DNA from: JAGQWW01 sp041392845
GTDB lineage: Bacteria > Bacteroidota > Bacteroidia > Chitinophagales > Saprospiraceae
DNA length: 64,000 nucleotides
NCBI GenBank assembly: GCA_041392845.1
Contig: JAWKLG010000032.1
Span: 1-64,000 of the forward strand
Direction: 5' to 3'
Below are positions 36,425 through 46,800 of this stretch, in pieces (the first letter of the stretch is position 1; each line of letters begins with the position of its first letter). The translations under genes were made by a program, and so were the position numbers. Under the pieces are notes generated by a model that searched no databases, had not been told where the DNA came from, and saw nothing but the letters and a program-made list of their open reading frames with translations.

Positions 36425-37228
36425 ATGGCAAACAATCTTCTTGCAGGAAAAAAGGGAGTTATTTTTGGTGCTTTAGACGAACAATCAATGGCCTGGAAAA
36501 TAGCCGAACGCTGCCACGAAGAAGGCGCACAAGTTGTTTTAACCAATGCTCCTGTTGCGATGCGCTTTGGTAAAATCAACGAACTTGGCGAAAAAATCAA
36601 TGCTGAAATCATTCCTGCTGATGCCACCAGCATGGAAGATTTGCAAAATCTGTTTTCAAAAGCTCAGGAAATCATGGGTGGAAAACTTGATTTTGTATTG
36701 CACTCAATCGGAATGTCTATCAACGTCCGTAAAGGAAAAGAATATACCGACCTGAACCACGAGTGGATGTTAAAAACCTTTGACATCAGCGCTATTTCTT
36801 TCCACAAAACCATGCAGGTATTGTACAATACCGATGCAATGAATGAATGGGGTTCAATTTTGGGTCTATCTTACATTGCTGCTCAGAGAGTATTTCCTGA
36901 TTACAATGAGATGGCAGAGAGCAAGGCTTTGTTGGAATCTTTTGCCAGAAGTTTTGGATACCATTTTGGTATTAAAAACAAGGTAAGGGTAAACACCGTT
37001 TCTCAATCTCCTACCTGGACGACAGCCGGAAGCGGAGTAAAAGGATTCAAAGAATTTTTTGATTACGCAGACAAAATGTCTCCACTGGGTAATGCCGATG
37101 CGATGGCTTGCGCTGATTACTGTGTAAGTCTTTTCTCAGATTTAACCAGGATGGTGACCATGCAAAATCTTTACCACGACGGCGGATTCAGCAATATGGG
37201 AATGAGTCCTGCTATTTTGGACATGTAA
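36425..37228 (+). CDS. fabI: Enoyl-[acyl-carrier-protein] reductase (NADH)
   Basis: Catalyses the last reductive step of each fatty-acid elongation cycle. The frame extends back into recN, but ATG 36425 (MANNLLAGKKGVIFGALDEQSMAW) is the normal FabI start; the product has 267 residues. Marks: GKKGVIFGALDEQSMAWKIA as the FabI-type nucleotide-binding loop, LHSIGMS, LSYIAAQRVFPDYNEMAESKALLE with the Yx6K pair, and RVNTVSQSPTWTTAGSG. It lies 28 bases downstream of recN. Confidence 0.95.
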   Translation: MANNLLAGKKGVIFGALDEQSMAWKIAERCHEEGAQVVLTNAPVAMRFGKINELGEKINAEIIPADATSMEDLQNLFSKAQEIMGGKLDFVLHSIGMSINVRKGKEYTDLNHEWMLKTFDISAISFHKTMQVLYNTDAMNEWGSILGLSYIAAQRVFPDYNEMAESKALLESFARSFGYHFGIKNKVRVNTVSQSPTWTTAGSGVKGFKEFFDYADKMSPLGNADAMACADYCVSLFSDLTRMVTMQNLYHDGGFSNMGMSPAILDM

Positions 37229-37309
37229 TTTAAAAGACCATTTTATTTTTAATACTAAACCGGGGCTGCTTTGATTCAAAATATTACCAACCTTGCAAAC
37301 CAAAAAGGA

Positions 37310-38755
37310 ATGCGGTTATACATCATCTTGTTTTTATTCGGAATTAAAGCAGCCTGTTTTGCTCAGGCTCCAGAAGCAAATCTACTCGCCACCTGGTCGG
37401 ATCCAAGCCTTCCGGGCTCTGTTTACCACGACAACGTTTACAATGAGATTTGGGGATTTGCCGTAAATGGTCATGAGTATGCGGTTATTGGTTCTACTTT
37501 TGGCACCCACATCATCGATGTAACTGATCCTTCAGCTATTTTTGAAAGAAAAAGATTTCAAGGTAAAGCATCAGGTGCTCAAATCGTACATAGGGATTAC
37601 CATGATTACAAAGGGTATTTGTACGCAGTTTGCGATGAAGGAAACAGCTCATTACAAATCATTGATATTTCTGGTCTCCCTGATACCGTTTCAATGGTTT
37701 ACGATGACAACCAGGTTATCAGCACGTCGCATAATATCTTTATTGACACAGCCAATGCCAGATTATACAGCTTTGCGACTTTCAGTCCTATACCACAAGT
37801 AACACGTGGAGTTGCCATCTTCGATATCAACAATCCCTTGAATCCGGTTCACCTAAAATCATACAGAGAATTTGGCAGTATACAACCCAGTCATATGCAT
37901 GATGGATATGTGCGCGATAATGTTGCCTTTTTAAATTGCGAAACAAAGGGGATGGCAGTGGTTGATTTTGAAGATGTCAACAATCCTGAAATCTTAGGCA
38001 TTCTTTCCCATAACAACTATTTACAATCAGGTTACAACCATTCAGGTTGGCCATCTGATGATTGTAAATTTTACTTTATGGCCGATGAAAACTGGGGAAG
38101 AGCCATCAAAACGGTGGATTTGAGGCAAATTCCAGATTTGGAGGTTCCTACCTATTTTGATACCGAATCCGGAAATGCCAATGCGATTCCCCACAACCAA
38201 TTGGTTGCTTGTAATTATTTATACGTGTCCTATTATCACGAAGGACTGCAGGTTTATGACATTTCGAATCCTGTATTTCCGGAAAGGGTTTTATATTATG
38301 ACACTTCTGAAGAACCGGAGATTCAAAATTACAGAGGTGCCTGGGGTGTCTTCCCCTATTTGCCTAGTGGAAATATTTTAGTGAGTGACATGCAAAATGG
38401 CTTGTTTGTTTTGGAAGGTTTGGGAGACAATTGCCAACCCAATGCTAATTTAGAATCCTGCAAAGATCAAACCTCAGCACTCAAGGACTATTTTAAGGAA
38501 AATTCTCTAACTGTTTTTCCAAATCCTTCAAATGGTTCCTTTGAAATTATTGTACCGCATTCAGGCTCAGAAGGGAGTTTAGAAATTAAAAATCTGTTAG
38601 GACAGGTTATTTATACACAAAAAAACCTGGAAAACCGATTAAATTCAAACAGGATTTCAATCAATCTTTCAAGCAAGCTTGCATTTGGAACTTATGTGGT
38701 TCAATATACATCCGGAACCAAAATCTTTAGTCAACTCATAGAAATCGGTCAATAA
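37310..38755 (+). CDS. Choice-of-anchor B family secreted protein with T9SS sorting domain
   Basis: A 481-residue secreted beta-propeller of the LVIVD/choice-of-anchor-B type. I prefer ATG 37310 (MRLYIILFLFGIKAACFAQ, signal peptide); the frame also opens at TTG 37271. Repeated blades read THIIDVTDPS, LQIIDISG, VAIFDINNPLNP, MAVVDFEDVNNPEI, and LQVYDISNPVFPE, with conserved Asp/Asn and SHMHDGYV and HNQLV motifs. The C-terminus is a type A sorting domain (SLTVFPNPSNGSFEI...GTYVVQYTSG...FSQLIEI). Substrate unknown; the name describes only the architecture. One base separates its stop from the TTG start of the porin-like gene. Confidence 0.85.
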   Translation: MRLYIILFLFGIKAACFAQAPEANLLATWSDPSLPGSVYHDNVYNEIWGFAVNGHEYAVIGSTFGTHIIDVTDPSAIFERKRFQGKASGAQIVHRDYHDYKGYLYAVCDEGNSSLQIIDISGLPDTVSMVYDDNQVISTSHNIFIDTANARLYSFATFSPIPQVTRGVAIFDINNPLNPVHLKSYREFGSIQPSHMHDGYVRDNVAFLNCETKGMAVVDFEDVNNPEILGILSHNNYLQSGYNHSGWPSDDCKFYFMADENWGRAIKTVDLRQIPDLEVPTYFDTESGNANAIPHNQLVACNYLYVSYYHEGLQVYDISNPVFPERVLYYDTSEEPEIQNYRGAWGVFPYLPSGNILVSDMQNGLFVLEGLGDNCQPNANLESCKDQTSALKDYFKENSLTVFPNPSNGSFEIIVPHSGSEGSLEIKNLLGQVIYTQKNLENRLNSNRISINLSSKLAFGTYVVQYTSGTKIFSQLIEIGQ

Positions 38756-38756
38756 T

Positions 38757-40808
38757 TTGGTATCTGCCTTTTTAAAAAAAGAATGTAATAATCTACTCAA
38801 ACTAAGCTTTGTTGTAGGCCTGATTTGCATTTCTGTGCAGATTCATGCTCAAAATGATACCATACCTGAGGAGATTGATACTCCCCTACTTGATTTATTG
38901 GATGATCTGGAATCTGATTCTATTGCAGAAGCCATAGATTCCATGGGAATAGATAAAACGCCTCCCCCCAATTTGAGCAGTCAACCTTTGTTTCCGGTTC
39001 ATACTGTAAAACTAGATACAAACGAGATTCAATATTACTATGCCTCCAATTTAGGCGAAATCTTCACCTATACCGATACCGGGAATTATCACATTCAAAG
39101 GTACCTTCCTGCTACCAGAATTCCCCTGGAATACGCGACAACAGGAGTACCGGGAGGTGCAGCCATGCCTTTGTTTTGGGAACCATACGAAAGACGAGGT
39201 CTGGATCTTGGTTTTCATCAATTTGACATTTATCGTTTGAATTCAGATAACATCAAATATTTCAAAACTAAAAAGGGATTCACGCACGCAAAATTTTCAA
39301 CAGGAAACGAACAGTCCGATATCAAACTGGATTTGATATTCAGCAAAGAGTTTGAAAATGGCATAACCTTTTCACTTGAACATCACAGGATTAACCAGAC
39401 TTCTCAAACCTTTAGGTTCCTTCGTCAAAATCACAGGCATTCTGATTTTCAAATGGGTCTGGCCTACAACCCGGAATTTTCGAATTACAAATCCTTTCTA
39501 ACTTATAGTTCCAATTTTTCAGATGTTCAGGACAACGGCGGAATAGTTTTTGAAAATCCTGAAGCTGAAAGGCCTTTTGAAGAGACCGTTTCCTTGAGCA
39601 ATGCAGCGACCCTTCAAAGAATAAAAGCCTTACAATACACCCAATATTTGGGCTTTTTTGGCAAAAACAATGCAGGAAGAAATCCGAGAGCCTATACTCT
39701 TTCCCACACAATAAATTACAGCTGGTCTAATTACAGATATTCAGACCAGGGAACCTTCACCAATACTGACAGCCTATATTATGAGGCTTTCCCTGTGGAT
39801 GAACGTGGGGTAAGGTATTATATGGCCTACAATAAACTTTCCAATAAAGTAACCATTCAAACCTTTAGAAACCGGACAAAGAATAGCAGGGATTTCCTGG
39901 AAGTTGGGGCTGTATTTGACAATCACTCCATAGAATTTGACAATGGAAACCTGGATAGAAACAATCTATTTCTTCTAGGTAGGTGGGATTTTCAACCCAG
40001 AAAATTTTTAGCGCTAAACACTTATGGGCATTTTGGCTTGGCAGATAATGCCGGTGATTATAAAGTAAAAGGAAACTTGCTTCTTAATTTTGGAGAATGG
40101 GGTAAGTTAAATGCCCTATTCATCAATCAGCTCAACGAGCCTAGTCTTTTAGCTGAAACTTTCTCGGTTAATTTTCAAAACACCTGGAACAACGATTTTA
40201 AAAAAATATTGAATACAACCTTTGGAGGGACACTTGAAATACCTAAACTTGGATTGACAGGAGGATTGACCTATCATTTGGTAAACAACCTTGTTTATTA
40301 TGATAGTCTTGGATTACCGGTTCAAACTGGTGTGCCCGTCAACATGCTTCAAATCTTTGTGAGTAGTAAACTCAAGCTTTGGAAAATACATTTAGAAAAC
40401 ACCATTGGACTTCAAACTTTATCTGAAGATTTCCTTCAACTGCCCCAATATTTTTCAAGACACTTACTCGCCTTCCAGGATGATATTTTTAAGGATAACT
40501 TGAGATTTAAGGTAGGTTTTGATGGCAGGATTTATAGCCAATATCAACCCATGGAATATTTTCCTTTGACCGGTCAATTTAAACAACAAAGAGGATTTGT
40601 AGCCATGGCGTATCCCCAAATTGACTTTTTCATGTCCATGAAGGTTCAAAAATTCACCGCCTTTTTCAACTTTGAAAACTTGCTGTCTTATTTTGGAGAT
40701 TCTTATATGACTGATAAGTTTGGTCAAAAATATTTCTACCAATTAGCCAATTCTCCATATGCCAACAGGACATTCAGATGGGGAATTTCCTGGCTTTTCT
40801 CCAATTAA
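38757..40808 (+). CDS. Putative porin (PF14121-type outer-membrane protein)
   Basis: A 683-residue outer-membrane protein of the Bacteroidota 'putative porin' family. The signal sequence (LLKLSFVVGLICISVQIHAQ) is followed by an acidic linker and a barrel with many aromatic strands. Family hallmarks are LGEIFTYTDTGNYHIQRYLPA..., LGNxG-like ATTGVPGGAAMPLFWEP, and a terminal ...FRWGISWLFSN. The start is TTG at 38757; no ATG is available before the signal peptide. It follows the preceding gene by one base, so translation is probably coupled. It converges on the giant adhesin with a 4-base stop overlap (TTAA). Confidence 0.8.
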   Translation: MVSAFLKKECNNLLKLSFVVGLICISVQIHAQNDTIPEEIDTPLLDLLDDLESDSIAEAIDSMGIDKTPPPNLSSQPLFPVHTVKLDTNEIQYYYASNLGEIFTYTDTGNYHIQRYLPATRIPLEYATTGVPGGAAMPLFWEPYERRGLDLGFHQFDIYRLNSDNIKYFKTKKGFTHAKFSTGNEQSDIKLDLIFSKEFENGITFSLEHHRINQTSQTFRFLRQNHRHSDFQMGLAYNPEFSNYKSFLTYSSNFSDVQDNGGIVFENPEAERPFEETVSLSNAATLQRIKALQYTQYLGFFGKNNAGRNPRAYTLSHTINYSWSNYRYSDQGTFTNTDSLYYEAFPVDERGVRYYMAYNKLSNKVTIQTFRNRTKNSRDFLEVGAVFDNHSIEFDNGNLDRNNLFLLGRWDFQPRKFLALNTYGHFGLADNAGDYKVKGNLLLNFGEWGKLNALFINQLNEPSLLAETFSVNFQNTWNNDFKKILNTTFGGTLEIPKLGLTGGLTYHLVNNLVYYDSLGLPVQTGVPVNMLQIFVSSKLKLWKIHLENTIGLQTLSEDFLQLPQYFSRHLLAFQDDIFKDNLRFKVGFDGRIYSQYQPMEYFPLTGQFKQQRGFVAMAYPQIDFFMSMKVQKFTAFFNFENLLSYFGDSYMTDKFGQKYFYQLANSPYANRTFRWGISWLFSN

Positions 40809-43800
40809 CGGAATATTTCAAGGTAACCGTTGAAGGTTCTTTTTATTCCTTGATCCTCTACTTCGAAAATATAGAAATAACTTCCATCCGGTAATTCCTT
40901 ACCCTGCCAGGTTCCATCGAAAGAATTATCATAACCTTTCATATCGAATACCTGATTACCCCAACGGTTAAAAATTCGAAGATGATTATCGGGTTTATCT
41001 TCAATTCCACCGATATAAAACACATCATTTAAACCATCCCTGTTAGGTGAGACAGCTGTGAAGATCATGATATCCAAACAGTGGACAAATACCTTCACCA
41101 TAGCTGTATCGCATCCAAAACCGTTACACAACTCATATTGGAAAGAATCGGCTCCATCACAGAATTGCTCAAATGGCATATAAGTAACTGAGCAATCGGG
41201 ATTCATGCGAACTTCGCCCCTCAATGGATCAGTAATAATTCTTGGGCATCCGCTAGTCCCAAAGACTATATCATTCTTGCGGATATTGATGACAACCGGC
41301 AATAAAGTCTCTGTTGTGTCGCAATCATCCACTGCTATCGGAGGATCCAAATATTCTTCTACGGTTATACAAATATCGGTCGTATCACAAACACCAAACT
41401 CATCGCAAATTACCAAACAGGCAGTATCATGACCGGGATTCAGTCCCGTAATTTCAATACAGTTTATGCTTGTATTTTCAAAAAACTCTGCATTCCCTTC
41501 TGAAATACTACCACAATCATTCAAGAAATATACGATCTCATCACCTGGTAATTCATCGGTTTCAGGACAGAAATAAATGGTTTCTCCATCATAAATGGTA
41601 TCACAATAGATTGATTTTCGAGGAGTAATAACGGTCACTATGAAGGTCATTCTAACCTGATTGCCGAAGGTATCGCTCATTACCATACAGGCAGTATCCT
41701 GTCCTACATTGTATCCATCGTATTGAATGCAAAGTGAATCTGCATTTAATAAAAAGTTGACGTTATTGGAAGCAGCATTTGGGCAATCATTGTAAAAACT
41801 TGTTGGATTAAAATCCATCTCAGCCGCACCAAAACAATATTCAACTGTATCTACAAATTGATAAATGGTATCGTAAATGGTTTCATTCATCCATGCAGTG
41901 ATATAAAAAGGAACCGTATCACACATTCCAGCAGTATCGCAAAAGACAATACATGCTGTGTCTTGTCCCGCCAGGAGCCCGGTATAAGTCACACAAAAAG
42001 TACTGGTATCCAATTCAAATTCAATCACCTCGCCTGATTCATCCGGACAAATATTTTGTATAGAAGTTATAGGCCCATTTATCGTCAATTCACTCACATC
42101 ACAGCAAATGGTTTGACTTTCTCCGGTGTAAATGGTATCCCTCCAAACTTTTTCTTCAAATGGTGGGGTCGGATCATTTACCTCGATTATTAAAATAGTC
42201 GTATCACATATTCCAAAAGTATCACAAACCACTACGCAGGTCGTGTCTAGGCCGGCAATTCCACCATTTACCTGCAAACACGAATCGTTCAAAAGGAGAA
42301 TGGAAGCATTGGAAGGTAAATTGCAGGATATATAGATGGTATCAATTGGACCAACCAATTCAGCTCCGGAGAAGCAAATGGTATCGGACTCCTGGATATC
42401 AATTTCTTCAAAAATGGTATCAACATTTGTACAAACCACTTCGACCTCAAGCGTGTCTAAACAGTTTTCTTCTCTGTCAATGACAACCACCTCATGGATA
42501 CCCACGCCAAGATCAATTCCATAACCATAAGGTCTGGTAATGGAAGACAAACGGTGTGTGGTATTAATTCCAAAAGCAACGTGTCTGATTCTTAAATCAG
42601 AATAGCTGTAGTTATTTTTAGGCGCTTCGATTGCCAAAGCTGAAGTGTCCAGTTCCCAATTTGCATCCGGATTCCAGTTATTCATCAAGCGGGTAAGACT
42701 GTCAAGATCTGTAAAAATTCCAGTATGCGGTTGACCGTTAATGTTCCAGGATACTACCTCATAGGGACCTGAATTTCCCAGGTCAAAAAGATTACTGAAA
42801 CTATAAAAACTTACCACTTCAGCATCACAATAGCCATGCGGATCTTCATACAATTGTCCGTTCACCCGAATGGTTAATGAATCTTGTCCATATTCCTTTC
42901 CCGGGATACATAGCCTTGCAGATCCATTACAATTATCTGCTTGAAGCAATTCTTCTCCCTGGTTATTCCAAATGGTACAACCTTCACAAGTCTGAACCAG
43001 GATATCATCAGAAATAGAACAACCGTTAATATCTGTCACAGTCAATTGATACAAACCACCTGACAGACCAGTCCTGTCTTTTATATTATCAGAACCTGGT
43101 AAATCTGCCCAATCGAAAAGAAAACCTCCATTTCCACCTACATTATCAACTTCAATTTGTCCATCCTGATCACAATCAGGATAGGTTGATAATCTAAGAC
43201 TTATCGGATCCGGAGATTTGATTTCAAAACAGGCTCCTTCAATCAAGCAACCTGCATTGTCATAAATTTGAAGACAATATTGACCAGCGGGTAGATTAAA
43301 ATTGCTATAATTTGTAAATCCATCAGTGATGATGGTATCCAATTGACCTGAAAAATTAGGCGGATGGTTGACTACGAAGTTAATTCCACCGTCACTATTT
43401 CCGGCACAAGAAACAGGAATGGTATCAGTGATAGACAAGCTCACGAACGGATTGATAGAGGTTAATTGGAAATTTATTTCCTGAGTACAATCCGGGTTTT
43501 GATTGTCCGTAACCGTCAAATTATACATCCCTTCTGCCAAATCGTTCCTGCTTGCCTGACCTCCCAACCATGAATACCTATAATCTCCACTTCCCCCGTT
43601 TACATCTATGGTTACCGATCCATTCCTTTGACCACAATCGGGTTGATTATTGACAACAACATCCACCGTAAAACCGGCCTGACCCGGTAAAAGGATATTT
43701 AAATAAAATGGACAATCTGGCTGATCAGGATCTACTACTGTAACATCATAAGAGCCTGCAGCAAGATCATCCCTTTCAAAAGCTTGCTTACCATCAGGCC

Positions 43801-46800
43801 AATAGAATTTATAATTTATCGGAGTTAGCCCTACCCTTCCATCACTTGCGCCGCAACTAGCATCCTCAAAATCGATGACGATGTCCGGAACTGCTTTAGG
43901 ATTTAAAAAGACAGAATAAATAATTTTACAAAATGAATCTCCTTTCTTGGTAATGGCGATATCATAAATGCCAACAGGCAAATCCGTCCTTTCATTTTCA
44001 GAAACAACCGTTCCAACATTTGGAGTCCAGTCAAAATCATAATCTTCATTACGACCCACCATGTCTATCCGAATCCTACCATTGTCCTTCATACAATCCG
44101 GATGTTTCTCAATGGTAGCGGCAACTTCCGGCAACCTGCAAGGGCAATAATAGGCATTCATCAAAACCGAATCAACGGCAGAACATCCCTTTCCATCGGT
44201 TACAGTCAGGTGAAAATATCCGCTTTGGAGGACCGGAATTTCCGGATTCATTTCTGAATAGTTTCCTGTCCAATTAAAAGTATAATTTCCGTCTCCTCCG
44301 CTTGCACTTCCATCGAAGGTTATGGTATCTCCCTGGCAAACCCAACGATCCTTTCCTGCATCAGCAGTAGGAATGGCATTTACAACAATATTCAAATACA
44401 AGGAGTCTGTAAATCCGGGCGTATCATCACGGCTAACCAATGCAAGAAAACTATAGGTTCCTGGTGTATTTCCTACGAAAGTAGGGTTAAGACTTTGAAG
44501 ATCGTCCAAAGCATTGAATTCCGGATTACCAGATAATTCTTGCCATAAAACCTGGTCTCCACCTGTTATGACAGGATTTAAAGGCCCATTTCCTCTACAA
44601 ATAGATGTATCCGAAAAGCTCAATTCAGATTCAAATTCTACCACCACAAATACCTGGACATCCGCCTTGGCCTCACATCCGTTTATATCTTCTACCCCAA
44701 TGGTATAAAGTCTGTCCGAATCAGGAAATACGGTAGGATTGGAAAGATTGGTTCCGATAATATCCTGATTTGGAGTCCAATTGATATCCAATGGCCCTTG
44801 GCCTGAAATGACACTTACCAATTCCGTGCTATCTCCTATCTGAATGGTAATTGGTGAGGAAACTGAAATTTCAGGAGCCTTATTAAATCGAATGATAAAA
44901 GTATCAGTATAAATATCTGAACAATTTGCTCTGCTAACTTCTGAAATTAAATTAATGGTTACATCTTCATTCAGCAGTCCAAAGTCTAATTCAGGATTTA
45001 CAGAATTGGCATTTAAAATATCCACTTCCGGATGCATGGGATCCATAGTCCAGGAATAGGTCCATACCTCACAGTCAGAATTATTTAAAACCAGGGAAGT
45101 TGAACCGGTTCCAAGGCAAATTGACTGGGATTGAGTGGAAGTTATAATTTCAGGTCCTGTAATTTCAAAATCATAAACCTCACAAGTTGGCAATCCTGTT
45201 GAATCAATTTCTAAACGCAACTGGCAAAGAGACCTAAATTCCTGACTGGAATTAAAACTCAGGTTTACCAGATTTCCAGTACCTGCTCTTAAAATTATAG
45301 TTTCATTATTCTCTCCAACATCAAAAACTTCATTTCCATTCGCATCTTCATATAACCTGACACTAATATTTTCATTATTAAAAATAAAACCATCAGACTC
45401 AATCTCAAAATCAAGACTAATAGTCTCGCCGCTAGGGCTGCAATTAGAAGAAATTCCGGTCTGAGTAAAAGATAAAGAAGTAGTAGGTTGAATAATGTTG
45501 ACCGGATCATTGAAGCTGGATACCAAATTGATTTTACAAGTATCAGTTGAAATTTCACAGAAAACTACATCCTGAGAAAGGGTCATCAGGTCTAATTCTA
45601 ATAATCCGGCATCACAGTTTTGCAAAGCGCCTTCTATTTCAAAAGACAACTGTGCCATTTCATTTTGCTGTAAACCAACAGGTAAATCCCATCTCAACTC
45701 CTCCCTTCCACCGTTTAAAACCTGAATATCAGGTTCACCGGGAACCCAGGACATTGGAAAATCAGGTACAACAGAACCCGCCACATATTGATAGTCGACA
45801 GGTAAAAGGATAACCATTTTATCTCCGGAATCAGATAAACCTGATTCGACGTTTTCAACCAAGGAGGTGAGCCTTGTAGTATTTGCACCTGTAACCTGAA
45901 CTTGCGGTACAAGGCCAATTTCAAACTCTTTATCAGAGGGCAAGACGGCACCATTGACATTGATGGGAAAAGTTTCTCCTGCTTCAAAATTGGTCGGACC
46001 TCCACACCCTTTGGTTCCCTGGAAATTAAATTCTACAACAGAACCATTTTCAAAATTACAATCGGTAATGAATTTAAACCTTATAACCAATTCATTGGAA
46101 TCAGTCGGATTCGAAGGATTAAAACCTCTTAATCCTTCATCAAACAGGTAAGGATGTAAAAACTCAAATCCATTATAATTGTAAGTCCTGATTCCCCCGG
46201 AAACTCCGAGGTCAAGCGGGTCAGTCAAGACAGGTTGAAACACCGCCGACGAAGGATAAGCTATTTCAAAACTCCCCGGAATGAGTTTGATTCCATCTTC
46301 CGGAAAGAAAAAATTACTTTGTAAATCGAAAGTTGATCCCAAATCAACATTCCTCAAAATAATTTCAATCGAAGAAGTATCACAAATCTCAGGATTGAGT
46401 CCAGCCTGGTTTTGCACATTTGCTTCAAGGAATGGATCCCTCGTTGAAATGGTTAGAGGAATGGTCAATTCGGTACAAGGTGGATAATCTTCCGGATTCC
46501 AATCCGTTTCCGCAAAAGGCGTACAATTCCATCCTGCATTTGCTGTGAGTTGAGATGTTCCACAAACGCTTACAAGTCCTTTAACCCTAATTTTATTACA
46601 AACATCATTCAATGAACTCTGTCCACTCGCTTTTTCCAATCCGTCTGCATAGAAAAAAGTATTGTTCCCGGATGTGCCAAATGGAATCAGGTTAAGTTCA
46701 ACAATGCTATCAGGGTTGGTAACATCCTCTGCACGAACTACTTGTACGGCTCCATTTGGACTTTCAAGTGAAAACCAGGTTAAACCGGCTGAACCGATAA

